Assembly (NCBI RefSeq): GCF_000829055.1
Contig: NZ_AP012544.1
Coordinates: 744,001-808,000 of the forward strand
From: Lacticaseibacillus casei DSM 20011 = JCM 1134 = ATCC 393
GTDB lineage: Bacteria > Bacillota > Bacilli > Lactobacillales > Lactobacillaceae
DNA: 64,000 nucleotides
Direction of reading: 5' to 3'
Below are positions 16,505-25,917 of the stretch, piece by piece (within the stretch, counting starts at the first letter, position 1; every line of letters begins with the position of its first letter). The notes under the pieces were generated by a model. It ran no database searches, was not told the DNA's origin, and saw only the letters and a program-made list of their open reading frames with translations. Both the position numbers and the translations under genes were made by a program.

Positions 16505-16544
16505 CAAATAACCTCCTACCATAAATGGCGGGAGGCTTATTTTT
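16505..16544 (+). terminator. Rho-independent terminator after the Panacea cassette
   Basis: Inverted repeat AAATAACCTCC / GGGAGGCTTATTT with inner CCAT/ATGG pairing, ending in a T run. It closes the prophage late operon and the Panacea pair. Confidence 0.75.
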
Positions 16545-16643
16545 GTGCACAAAATATGCACAAAATGTGGTTTCCTACTATTATATATACGTTTGTTTTC
16601 GCCCTTACTCTCCGTTTTATTGTCTCTACATACTTTCCAAAAG

Positions 16644-16685
16644 AACCCGAAATGCTGATTCGATAGCATTTCGGGTTTCTTTTTT
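16644..16685 (+). terminator. Second strong terminator at the prophage right end
   Basis: A perfect 13-bp stem AACCCGAAATGCT / AGCATTTCGGGTT (16644-16656 and 16665-16677) is followed by a run of T. It probably insulates chromosomal genes from the prophage, or belongs to the attachment region. Confidence 0.8.
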
Positions 16686-16714
16686 TGCTCTGATTTTGTT
16701 TGCTTTAAAAAAAC

Positions 16715-16736
16715 GAGACCAAAATGAGACCAAAAT
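16715..16736 (+). repeat. 11-bp tandem repeat near the prophage right end (candidate attR / integrase arm sites)
   Basis: GAGACCAAAAT occurs twice in direct succession. A looser repeat of TGCACAAAATA/TGCACAAAATG lies at about 16547-16568. Phage genes end at 16485 and a chromosomal surface gene ends at 16890, so the prophage boundary should be within this 400-bp interval. Short direct repeats near att are typical integrase arm sites. The left end is outside the window, so the core cannot be confirmed. Confidence 0.35.
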
Positions 16737-16889
16737 CGTTTCATGATTCGGCGGTATTTATTGAGCTGTGATGCATTGATTGGCAACTCATCTAAACCAT
16801 CCTCATATATGCCCATGGTTGGGAGACGCACAAAAAGCCATGATAAGAGCCTCATTATGTCATCATGGCAATTTACTCATTAGTTCAAT

Positions 16890-18533
16890 CTACTTGCGGA
16901 CTTTAACGAATAGGGCAACGCCAATTAATGTTAGAAAGCTACCTAACATGGCGGCCGCGATTTCCAGGCGTTCTCCAGTGTCCAGCAGATGACGTTGATT
17001 TTGAGAATGATTCGTGCCTCCGGGCTGGTTGCTAGATTTGGATAGCAGTTTGGTACTGGAATTAGAAGAATCACTTATGGATATTGAAGGCTCTGACGAT
17101 GTTGACGGGCGCTTAGGTGTTGAGGTAGAGGGATCACTTACCGATGTGGAAGGTTTTGATGAGGTGGATGGGAGCCTTGAACCTGATTCAGAAGGCTTGC
17201 TTGCAGACGCAGAAGGCATGGATGAAGTCGAGGGTTTAACTGGTGGCGGGGTCACGGACGCTCGATCGTTTGCTTGAATGGTGACTTGCGGGTGTTGGGT
17301 ATTAATTGTAAAGGGTAACAGTGTTGGATTGCATTCGTAGCCATTAGGAGCTTTTGTCTCAACAAAGTAATAGCTACCGGCCAATAATTGACGAATGGTT
17401 AGCTGACCTTGGGCATCGGTTGTTAGGTTTGCGCGAACCAAGGTATGGTTGGCGCGGTAAAGAGCAAAAACCGCACCCGTTAACACCTTTTTGGGTTGGT
17501 CTTGATCACGTTTGGTTAGTGTGACTTGGCCAACTTTACCGTTACCGCTGCCATTATCTGTCCACACGATTTTGCCTTTTGCGTTTGTTGGCAAACCGCG
17601 GCCTTGATTCTGGCCTTCAGCAGATACTTGGTTTGTCCACGTTGTCGTTTGGGCAAAACTGGTTGGGTTTGGATTTGTCCATAAATCAATCTTAATGGTT
17701 TGATCGATATTACCTAGTTCAATTTTAATTTGGTTGCCGGTGATTTGATAATTCGGATTTATGGTGCCGCTTTGGTGGAACGCTCCTTGGGAATAGCTGC
17801 CAGTTTCAACTTGGATTTTTTGTGTGGTTTCAAAACTTTGACCACTGCCAAGGGTGTCACTGAGAACTAGTTGGTTAACTTGGACCATTTGGGGATTGAC
17901 GGTGATTTCCCACTGGAGAATTTTAGGTCGGCCAAGGCTATCGACATACTGAGCTTTTTCAGCTGCTGAAGCATTAGTGGGTGGCATGACGGCCCAGCCT
18001 GATTTAGCAATATACCAGCCGACTTGATGATGCTCATGGTCATCATACGTACCTTGGGCAGTAAAGGTTAAAGTACCTGTTCTCTCTACAGTGGAATGAC
18101 TAAAGAAGTCGGTGAACGTTAAAAGCGCTGTTTGGCTGCCTGCTTTAGCGGAAAATTTGCCGATAACGGCGCCTGTTTTGGGATCTTTCACTGGAAAACT
18201 AAGATCGGTTTGAATGACGACCGTGGCCGGTAAGTTAACTTTTGCCATATCGCCAGCCGCAATGACAGTTTGGTCGGGCACGCGCCAATGGTAATTAAGG
18301 GTGTAGATGAAGTCTTTGGAAAGTTTAAGCTCATTGGTGACATCATGGCCATTCATATCGGTAATCGTCGCATCGTTGCTATTCAATCCAATCATCGGAA
18401 TACTTTTGTCAGCACTCGTGGTTGCAGCTTTGCTTGACGTGAATGCCAAAGCCGAAACCAACAACGAAAAAACAAACAAGATAACAAAGAACCGACGTGA
18501 AACGCGGTTGCCTTCACGACTTTGACTTTGCAC
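16890..18533 (-). CDS. Sortase-anchored adhesin with Cna-B domain
   Basis: A 547-aa surface protein; start GTG at 18533 with GGAGG 7 nt upstream. The N-terminus has a signal peptide (RRFFVILFVFSLLVSALAF). Residues about 35-300 form an adhesin-like Ig-fold pair of the collagen-binding-protein type. Residues about 335-435 are a SpaA-type Cna-B domain with the isopeptide E-box ETKAPNGY. A Ser/Pro/Thr-rich wall-spanning stalk follows. The C-terminus has LLDTGE, a hydrophobic span and RK, a sorting signal in which the usual LPxTG proline is replaced by leucine. It is transcribed convergently to the prophage. Ligand unknown. Confidence 0.82.
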   Translation of the reverse strand: MQSQSREGNRVSRRFFVILFVFSLLVSALAFTSSKAATTSADKSIPMIGLNSNDATITDMNGHDVTNELKLSKDFIYTLNYHWRVPDQTVIAAGDMAKVNLPATVVIQTDLSFPVKDPKTGAVIGKFSAKAGSQTALLTFTDFFSHSTVERTGTLTFTAQGTYDDHEHHQVGWYIAKSGWAVMPPTNASAAEKAQYVDSLGRPKILQWEITVNPQMVQVNQLVLSDTLGSGQSFETTQKIQVETGSYSQGAFHQSGTINPNYQITGNQIKIELGNIDQTIKIDLWTNPNPTSFAQTTTWTNQVSAEGQNQGRGLPTNAKGKIVWTDNGSGNGKVGQVTLTKRDQDQPKKVLTGAVFALYRANHTLVRANLTTDAQGQLTIRQLLAGSYYFVETKAPNGYECNPTLLPFTINTQHPQVTIQANDRASVTPPPVKPSTSSMPSASASKPSESGSRLPSTSSKPSTSVSDPSTSTPKRPSTSSEPSISISDSSNSSTKLLSKSSNQPGGTNHSQNQRHLLDTGERLEIAAAMLGSFLTLIGVALFVKVRK

Positions 18534-19043
18534 GGGAATACCTCCAGTCAATTTCTATTAAATAAATTATAACATGATGACATCTGCTTGCTTGATTGAT
18601 TTCGCACAATGTATCGCTAACCTCCAGATAAGGGCGTCAAACGGATCATCCTTATAAATTTATTTATTTAGCAATTAACTACTCACAAGAAACTTAACTG
18701 ACAGCCAGTAATTATGAATAACTAAAATTTAGGCGAGTGCAGTGACTGTTACTATTTGTCTAAAACTCAAAAAATGAACATAACGAATCAAAAACAATAA
18801 AAAGGCAATCTTGAGCTTGTAATATTTACATAAGAATTAAAAACATGGTGTTCTCATAAAAGCTTATGGCCTTAATAGTTTATTTAGGAAACCAAAATAT
18901 AAAAACGGGTATTATATTAACTTATAAGTCATGAAATATACATAATATTATGTTGCTCATGTTTAACAGCCTTGTTATAGTTATCGTACGGTAAGATTCG
19001 ATAAAAGGAAACGCTTTTAAGAATTGCTGAAAAGTTGGGGGTG
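18534..19043. other. AT-rich divergent intergenic region
   Basis: About 500 bp, clearly more AT-rich than the flanking genes, separates the - strand adhesin from the + strand WxL operon and must hold both promoters. A GGAAACGCTTTTAA stretch at 19008-19021 resembles a catabolite-responsive element but matches only partly. No open frame with a ribosome site was seen. Confidence 0.5.
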
Positions 19044-21551
19044 ATGTGGGTGAAACGTGTACTGACGGTTGCTGGGATTTTCGTTGCGATGCTTTTTATG
19101 TTATTGTTTCCGATTCAAAAGGCCGTAGCGGCGGATGATGATATTCCACCTGATTCGGGTATTCCAGATTCTGCATTAAAGGCACCGGATTACTTTTTCA
19201 AGAGCACGGCAAAGCCGGAATACAACCAGAACCGTTCGTCTTTTAGTACAACTTATCCGCAAGCATTGATTGTGACTGGGTCAGCGAATTATCAAAATTG
19301 GCAAATTGGTGGTATGTGGAGTAAACAGCGGATTGATCTTAACAGCGCCTTTACCTACGAGACTGCTCATTACTTTGGTTCGCGGCCTGGTTATGATGCA
19401 GACGGGATGACGTTTACTTTGCAAAATGATCCTGAAGGTATTGCCGCTTATGGTGCGCGGGGCGGGGGCTTAGGCGCGTATCCATGGTCTAGAAGCGGTC
19501 CGCCGAAGCAGGAGTTGATCAGCCACTATATTCAAAATGCACTGTCTATTGAAATGCATAGTTACTGGAGCGGCGATACGGCTCAATTTGATGATATGTA
19601 TGATTATGATTATCCCAATACCAAAATGACCGGCCATTTAGGGGTAGTTCGACCGGGTGAGACTCCATTGACCACCAAAACATCTAGAGACGTTGGGCAT
19701 CTTCAATATGTTCCCTTAACGGATGCGACGAAACTTTCAAATGGTAAGTTTCGTCCGTTTACGGTTAAGTGGACACCGTCTGTCACGTATAAAGACGGTG
19801 TACGGATTCTAGGTGGTGATCTTCAGTATTACATGGATGGTAATCCTAAAGAAGGCGGCATTTTTAGAATTAACAACGTATTGGATTACTTCAAGTCAGA
19901 CAAGGTGCTTTTTGGTTATACCGGTTCCAGCGGCACGCACCCGACTTTCCAAGCAGTAGCGTTGCTTAAGATGCCGCAAAATGCGCAGCCGGTTACTGTT
20001 AACTTTGTAGACACGGCAGGCAATGCGATCCAAGACCCACTGACGATTCCCGGTGATCCGGGGAATCAGTGGGATGCGGCTAAGCGGCGGCCGGAGTGGA
20101 TTCACAAAGGCGACGACTGGTATCAGTACACAGGTAAATATACGGTGAATACGCCAGATTAAAAGGATGCCGGAACGTTTTCAGCCACTGTCCCGTATAC
20201 CGTGACCTATCAATATGAAGCCCGCCGACCACCATTGAGTTATGTCTTGAAAAAGGCGGTTCGTAACGATACGGCTGGGGAAACGGATTTTAAAACATCA
20301 ACTAACGCAAAAGACGGTGATCTGGTCACTTATGAGCTGACTTACACCAATTTGCTTGGCGGCACCACCGGTAGCATTAAAGACCAACTTGACGCCAACC
20401 ACACTTACCAAAATGGCTCCTTACAGATGGCCAACGCTGACACAGGCGGCGCGTTTAAACCATACACTGCGGCTGAAGAAAATTTTAAAGCCAATCATAC
20501 GATTCCGTTCCCTTACACCATTAAAGACGGCGACAGTTTTAAGATTCGGTTTACTGCCAAAATTGCCCGCCAAGATACTGCTGAAACGATTTTGAATCAA
20601 GCGTCGGTTGGCGGTTCGGGGAGTGACCAGATCACCTCGAACCAGACCACGATTCATCTACCGGCCACAACCGGCAAAGTTACTTTCCGTTATGTGAATC
20701 GGGCTAGCGATACGGCTAAGCCGGAAGTGATCGCACCTGAAGTGACAGTCACGGGCAAAATCGGGCAGAAAGTTTCAGACGTTGATGCTAGCGCAATTCG
20801 GCCTAAAGCGATTAAGGACTGGACCGTCATTGATCAGGCCAGCAGCGCCGACCTTACCCAGGCAACGTTTGATCAAGCTGCAGTTGTCGATCCGGTTTTC
20901 AATAAGGAAGAAACTGTGATCACTTATCGGTATGAAAAACCGATGCTGAAATTGACGGTTGACTCGTCGTTAGATTTTGGTGATTTTGACACCAACAGTG
21001 TTGATCGGACCTATTACATTGGCGAGAATCAGGCAAAAACCAAACAGAAATTGCCGTTTGGGGTCACGATTGAAGATTATTACGGGGTTTCCCAATGGCA
21101 ACTCAGTGTTCAGCAAAATGGACAATTCACTTCGGAGGTAAAACCTGACAGCCAAAATCCTGATTTGCACGTGTCGCATACATTGGATAATGCTACATTG
21201 CATTTTCTGAATCCGCGGCTGCAACACACGATGGTTTCCGGACCGGCCTGGGCGCAACAAGACAATTTGATTTATAAAGCACCTGATGACTTTGCTTTGG
21301 ATCCAACAGCTACAAAATCCACTGTCTTGGCTGCAATTGATAAGCGAGGTCATTATCTCAAGGACGATGCTGAACAAGCCGAAGCAACCGGCACCCAGTA
21401 TGACAATAGCGGGGCAAGCACGTGGCGATTGAATTTCGGGGATGCTGACAGTGCCCCAACAAGTGTCGGCCTGCATGTACCAGCAAGCACCAAGCGTTAC
21501 CAGGCACACTACAAAACAACGTTGACCTGGAATCTGTCGATGTTGCCGTGA
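19044..21551 (+). pseudogene. Lectin-like/MucBP/WxL surface protein, interrupted by an ochre codon
   Basis: The frame from 19044 encodes a signal peptide (VAMLFMLLFPIQKAVAA), an L-type-lectin-like domain to about residue 310 (DLQYYMDGNPKEGG), and a MucBP domain starting VTVNFVDTAGNAI. TAA at 20160-20162 interrupts the MucBP domain. The same frame continues without a shift: VPYTVTYQYEARR, a DUF11-like repeat, a second MucBP (VTFRYVNRASD) and a C-terminal WxL domain (SQWQLSVQ and TTLTWNLSML) ending 21551. The full product would be about 835 residues. The first piece lacks the wall-binding WxL domain; the second lacks a signal peptide. Confidence 0.85.
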
Positions 21552-21610
21552 GGGTCGAGTTGGCCAACCTGCCGCATTTGGTTAAAGCGGCAAGCGAGGG
21601 GGAATGAGGT

Positions 21611-22648
21611 TTGAAATGGAAAAAGTCGTGGTACGGCATGCTGCTTATTTTGGGGCTTGTGTTTTTTGGAACCGTACCACAACGCGTGTTTGCAGAAAAC
21701 GAAAGTGAAAAGACTGATTTTGAAGTGCAACCGGTTTTGCCAGATGCCCAAACCAATACCCAGTTAAATTATTTTGACTTGGTTTATCTAAAAGATTCCA
21801 CCCATACCATTCAAATGCGGGTTCAGAATTTTTCAGATAAAAATATTACGGTGGCCAGCGACTTGCGCAATGCCTATACGCAAGATGGTGGCGGGATTGA
21901 ATTTACGCCTAAGACCAGTGATTTGGATCCGAGCTTGAAACATCCATTTACAACGGTGGCAACGTTAGACCGCGGCAGTGCCACGATTAAACTGGCGCCT
22001 AAGCAGATGAAGGTTATCACTGCCACAATTACCATGCCTAAGACCAATTATGACGGGATGATTTACGGTGATTGGCATTTCATTGAGCGGGTGGATAAAG
22101 GCAAATCAGGCAGCACGGCGATCGGCTCGAACTATGCTTATTCAGTCGGTGTCGTCTTGCGGGGACAGAACTATGAGGTCTTCCCGGATGTTAAATACGA
22201 CGAAACCAAACCGATCTTGTTTCAAAAGCATCCGGCGTTAGGGGTGACCCTTCGCAACGTTGAACCGATGGCAATCTCTCAAGCAAAAGTCGACGTTAGT
22301 ATCGGTGCCGATCAAGGAGAGGTACGCACTTATCAGGCTAGCAATGTCATGATCGCGCCAAATTCAAAAATGGTTTTCCCTGTCTCTTGGAGTTACGACG
22401 AGATGAAGCCGGGGACTTATCACATCAAAGCAACGATAAAGGGCTTGAGTACCTACAATCGTTTTCCAGTGAATTGGACATTTAAGAAAATCATGAAGGT
22501 GACGACTTCGTAGGCCAAAACTGTTAATGAACGGGCAATAAAAAAGCCGGTTAATCACTGGCTCTATGCCACCATCGGCAGCGGCGTGCTGTTGCTAGCG
22601 AGTTCAGGGGCGCTGTTATGGGTGCTTAAACTGAGGTCAAAGTCATGA
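21611..22648 (+). pseudogene. DUF916/DUF3324 surface protein, membrane anchor cut off by an amber codon
   Basis: The first part (TTG 21611 to TAG 22511-22513, 300 aa) has a signal peptide (MLLILGLVFFGTVPQRVFA) and a DUF916-like Ig region (FEVQPVLPDAQTNTQLNYFD; DWHFIERVDKG). After the TAG the same frame continues: AKTVNERAIKKPVNHWL, a transmembrane segment (YATIGSGVLLLASSGALLWV) and a basic tail, ending TGA 22646-22648. This TGA overlaps the next ATG at 22645, which indicates that 22648 is the ancestral end. DUF916 proteins carry a C-terminal anchor, so the truncated form would be secreted without it. Confidence 0.85.
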
Positions 22649-23691
22649 AAAGGCGATTACGCTGCCAGCAATTGGCATTCATTGCGATGTTACTTGCGTG
22701 TTTGTTATTTAGCGGTTATCAGATAAAAACAGCGGCTGCTGCTGTCAATAACCCGCAACAGACGCTTATGGTGGCGCCTGTTGTTCCCGACGACAATCAG
22801 GTTAAAAAAGCGGCAGGATACTATGAGCTTCAATTGCCGCAAACCGAAGATCGAACGATTACCGTACAAGCCTATAACGCCAGTGCAAAAGCTTTAACTG
22901 TCGGGGTATCGATTCTCGACGCCCAAACCGGAACTAACGGGGTTGTGCAGTATGTCAAACCCAAACAAGTGAATCGGCAGTATTTAACCATTGCCGGCAG
23001 TGACCTAGTCAAAACGCCAGCGCAGATCACACTTGCACCGGGCGAGACAAAGGATGTATCGGTTGTCCTAAAAGCGAGTAAGGCCCGGCCAAAAGGCACT
23101 TACCTGTCGGCTATTCATCTAATCGCACTGACACCTACTGACACGGCCAACGTTCGTCAGCGCATTGCCTACACCATCGGGCTGGTTTTGCATCAAGGAC
23201 GTGATTTCCAAAGTCTGGAGGCGCTGCGCCTAAAGCAGACGAGTTTAGTCAAAAGATCATCCGGATTTCAGTTGCGTTACCGGTTTCTGAATCCAGAGCG
23301 CCATTTTTTAAAAGACGCAACGGCATCCGTGCAACTGACCAATGCCTCCAGCCGCTTTTTCTCGCTTAAAATGCAGCAGCCGTTGTCACGGATCGCGCCT
23401 CAGACTCAGTTTGTGATGACGCACGATATTCAGGGGCAAAAACCTGTATCCGGTCAATATCGACTGGTTGCGGAAATTAAACAGGGACGCCATTTAAAGA
23501 CCATCACCCAGTATGTGCGCATTACCGGTGATGGCAAACTAATCGCCGGCTCGCGCACCGCATTTCGCCTGGCGCAACAAAAATGGAATTTGCTGAAGGT
23601 TGCGATCGTTATCGTGGTGTTGGGCATCATCGGTTTTGTCCTTTTCCGCTGGCGTCAACACCGTAAAGCCAAAAAATCGGCTGAGATCTGA
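22645..23691 (+). CDS. DUF916-type membrane-anchored protein of the WxL cluster
   Basis: A 348-aa protein with a signal peptide (AFIAMLLACLLFSGYQI), a DUF916-like extracellular region (QTLMVAPVVPDDNQVKKAAGYYEL) and an intact C-terminal anchor (VAIVIVVLGIIGFVLFRWRQ) with basic tail HRKAKK. Proteins of this type are encoded with WxL proteins in Csc-like clusters and are thought to form a surface complex with them on the wall. The ATG overlaps the upstream gene's ancestral stop as ATGA, implying coupled translation. Confidence 0.82.
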   Translation: MKRRLRCQQLAFIAMLLACLLFSGYQIKTAAAAVNNPQQTLMVAPVVPDDNQVKKAAGYYELQLPQTEDRTITVQAYNASAKALTVGVSILDAQTGTNGVVQYVKPKQVNRQYLTIAGSDLVKTPAQITLAPGETKDVSVVLKASKARPKGTYLSAIHLIALTPTDTANVRQRIAYTIGLVLHQGRDFQSLEALRLKQTSLVKRSSGFQLRYRFLNPERHFLKDATASVQLTNASSRFFSLKMQQPLSRIAPQTQFVMTHDIQGQKPVSGQYRLVAEIKQGRHLKTITQYVRITGDGKLIAGSRTAFRLAQQKWNLLKVAIVIVVLGIIGFVLFRWRQHRKAKKSAEI

Positions 23692-23721
23692 TCGTAACAT
23701 GCAACAAAGGAGGTGATGCAG

Positions 23722-23877
23722 GTGCAGGCATTGATCACGCGTTTTTCGTATCGTCGTGTCAAATGGTTCTTAATCGGCTTGACGATCGTCTTATTGATTG
23801 CTTTTGTGATTTGTCTAAGTTTAACGATTAAGACTTACAACGATTTCAATACGTGGAAAACAGTTAATCTATTTTAG
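23722..23877 (+). CDS. 51-aa single-span membrane peptide in the WxL operon
   Basis: GTG start at 23722 lies 8 nt after a perfect AAAGGAGG. The peptide has a basic N-terminus (TRFSYRRVKWF), one hydrophobic segment (LIGLTIVLLIAFVICLSLTI) and a polar C-terminus (KTYNDFNTWKTVNLF), predicting N-in orientation. It lies 30 bp after the DUF916 gene and 106 bp before the WxL gene, on the same strand. I do not recognise the family. Strong ribosome site, span and operon position support a real gene, perhaps an assembly factor for the surface complex. Confidence 0.65.
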   Translation: MQALITRFSYRRVKWFLIGLTIVLLIAFVICLSLTIKTYNDFNTWKTVNLF

Positions 23878-23983
23878 CTGATTTAGCTGGGGGACACAGG
23901 TTTTGGATGATTTTATCTCATCATCACGCATTCACTAAGGCGTTCGCAACGATGATGGGATTGAATAACTAAGGAGGGTTTTC

Positions 23984-24886
23984 ATGTTTAAAGTGACAAA
24001 AATGACCAGTGCACTTGCTACTGGGGCGCTGCTTCTTTCGGGACTGGCGATTGCAACACCGGCTGCGGTTCAAGCAGCAACGGTTGACGGTAACGCGAAT
24101 GTTAACGGTGGCCAGGCGTTACCGCAGGAAGGTAAAACAACTGCAGGGATTTCCTTTGGGCAAACGGCACCATCTGGGAACACGGGTTATCTGCGACTAC
24201 AGATGGTGCCAAAGATTCTTGACTTCGGGAATCACGAATCATTTGTTTCTGAATATCCGGTCTTCACTGCCGACGGGATCAACGCCGGAAATGCAACGAA
24301 CAACCGGTATCCTAACTACAAGAGTGGCGACACAAACCTCACCGCGATTTTAAACACCGATGATAAGGCTCTGTCTGCCGTTAAAGGAAAAGTTTGGACC
24401 ACCGTTGTTGACAAGCAAACCACGCGGACCGATGCAGAAAATAAGCTGGATGCAAGTGGTAAAACTGACAGCAAGGCTGGTTCCTGGACGCTTAATGTCA
24501 AAGCTGATTCTCCGTTGACACTGAAAAACGATAACGGCGGGGACACCGGTAAAACCATTGATGATGCAACTTTGACCTTCACCAACACGGCTTATGGCCA
24601 AACCGGCAGCGTCTATGCCTTGACCAACGAAGTGCAGGACGACGGCTTCACTCCTGTAGGCCCGCTGACACCGGTGGCTGACATTGCCAAGACCACAACG
24701 TTGAATCTGGGTACCAACGATACAAGTCATCAAGTTGCCTATGCCGCACCTGAACAAGGTGAAGGCGCGAACGTCTTTGCTTGGGACAAGAAAAATATCA
24801 AGCTGGTGCTACCTAAGACCGCGGTTGTTCAAAACGGTATCTATGAAGCAAGTCTGACATGGACGCTGGCATACGGCCTGAACTAA
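23984..24886 (+). CDS. WxL-domain cell-wall protein
   Basis: A 300-aa secreted protein. The ATG follows AAGGAGG. A signal peptide (ALATGALLLSGLAIATPA) ends near AVQAA. The body is a single WxL domain: the proximal motif SWTLNVKAD at about residue 163 and the distal YEASLTWTL at the C-terminus. WxL domains bind peptidoglycan non-covalently, so the protein should be displayed on the wall beside the DUF916 proteins. A terminator follows at 24975. It is the intact WxL member of this cluster. Confidence 0.9.
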   Translation: MFKVTKMTSALATGALLLSGLAIATPAAVQAATVDGNANVNGGQALPQEGKTTAGISFGQTAPSGNTGYLRLQMVPKILDFGNHESFVSEYPVFTADGINAGNATNNRYPNYKSGDTNLTAILNTDDKALSAVKGKVWTTVVDKQTTRTDAENKLDASGKTDSKAGSWTLNVKADSPLTLKNDNGGDTGKTIDDATLTFTNTAYGQTGSVYALTNEVQDDGFTPVGPLTPVADIAKTTTLNLGTNDTSHQVAYAAPEQGEGANVFAWDKKNIKLVLPKTAVVQNGIYEASLTWTLAYGLN

Positions 24887-24974
24887 TCAAAAGCTATGGG
24901 CTAATGCCAACAAGGATTTGCTGAATCAATATCAGTTGTTAATCTAAAAAATGCCTGCAACATTCAATTAAGTG

Positions 24975-25010
24975 AAGCGTCAGTCCGACAAAAAGGAGCT
25001 GACGCTTTTT
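24975..25010 (+). terminator. Terminator of the WxL operon
   Basis: AAGCGTCAG (24975-24983) pairs with CTGACGCTT (24999-25007), followed by T residues. Confidence 0.75.
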
Positions 25011-25094
25011 CTGCGATTGGGAGCGTACTATAGAAAAACGAGATGATGACCAGTATTTTAACTGGGGAAAGCGTGAATTTTGGCTGAATTTCGA

Positions 25095-25127
25095 CACAAA
25101 AGCCCGCAACAACCACCGTCGCGGGCT
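25095..25127 (-). terminator. Terminator of the - strand membrane protein gene
   Basis: AGCCCGC (25101-25107) and GCGGGCT (25121-25127) form a GC-rich stem; on the - strand it is followed by TTTTG. Confidence 0.65.
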
Positions 25128-25169
25128 TGAATAAGTTGACATATTTAGAGATGGACAACCGAAGTGCTA

Positions 25170-25817
25170 CTACCCATGCAACCGCGTTAAGTAAAGCAGT
25201 AACGCCAATACAAGAGGACTGAATTGATAGCTGTAAGCCGGTAACTTAAAGGATCGACGACTGCTGATGGCGAGCGCTACAACCAACATACCACCAATCG
25301 CAATTAGGTTCATGCGCTGTTGAAAATAACCGATACCCCCGACGACCAGTAGCAGGATTAAGTCAGTCCATTTTGGCAGGTGGTCGGCCCACAATCCAAT
25401 GAGCGCAGGTAAATAAAGAAGCGCTAAATCCAATAACATCGTTCGATTGAAGAAGTGTAGGCAGGCATATATGATGATGACCTGCGCTAAAAGTGCCTGG
25501 CCGAAGATCACGGTGTTTATCCATTGGGAAGGCATTTTCTGTGTTCGTAAAAGTAACGTGATCACGAGTTGCACCGCAATTAGCGGTAGCAACAGCCATT
25601 GGTTGATGGCACCGAGAATTCCCATGATGGCAGCTAACAGCAGCATCAGGTCGTAGCGTTTCACAAGCCCCGTGCCGGCGAGACAGAGCGTCATAAGTAA
25701 AAGTGCGATCAGCTGGAAGTTCCAGCTGATTTGCAAACACGTGGCAATTAAGAATGGGTATGCAAGCACCTGGCCAATAAAAGTTGCTGCATAGGCATTT
25801 TGATTGAACTTTTTCAA
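25170..25817 (-). CDS. Polytopic membrane protein of unknown function
   Basis: A 215-aa very hydrophobic protein with perhaps seven or eight transmembrane segments (for example AATFIGQVLAYPFLIATCLQ, LIALLLMTLCLAGTGLV, LLLPLIAVQLVITLLL). Start is TTG at 25817 with GGAAAGGAC about 10 nt upstream. I recognise no transporter or enzyme motif. It stands alone, divergent from metK, with its own terminator. It could be a small permease-like or stress-related membrane protein. Confidence 0.7.
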   Translation of the reverse strand: MKKFNQNAYAATFIGQVLAYPFLIATCLQISWNFQLIALLLMTLCLAGTGLVKRYDLMLLLAAIMGILGAINQWLLLPLIAVQLVITLLLRTQKMPSQWINTVIFGQALLAQVIIIYACLHFFNRTMLLDLALLYLPALIGLWADHLPKWTDLILLLVVGGIGYFQQRMNLIAIGGMLVVALAISSRRSFKLPAYSYQFSPLVLALLLYLTRLHG

Positions 25818-25887
25818 TATGAATGTCCTTTCCGTAACAATTTCATTTTACAAAACCCTAGTGGCATAGACAAAGATTTTCGGAAAT

Positions 25888-25917
25888 TTTACAAAAATTA
25901 TGTTATGCTACTATAGT
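25888..25917 (+). promoter_or_regulatory. Probable metK promoter
   Basis: TTTACA at 25888-25893 and TATAGT at 25912-25917, 18 bp apart, immediately before the SMK leader. Confidence 0.45.

Noticed and set aside
17014..17277. Acidic repetitive frame opposite the adhesin stalk
   Set aside because: It is the antisense of the Ser/Pro-rich stalk of the adhesin; the repeats mirror that low-complexity region.
19008..19021. Catabolite-responsive element upstream of the WxL operon
   Set aside because: GGAAACGCTTTTAA matches the cre consensus only in part; kept as a remark, not as a feature.
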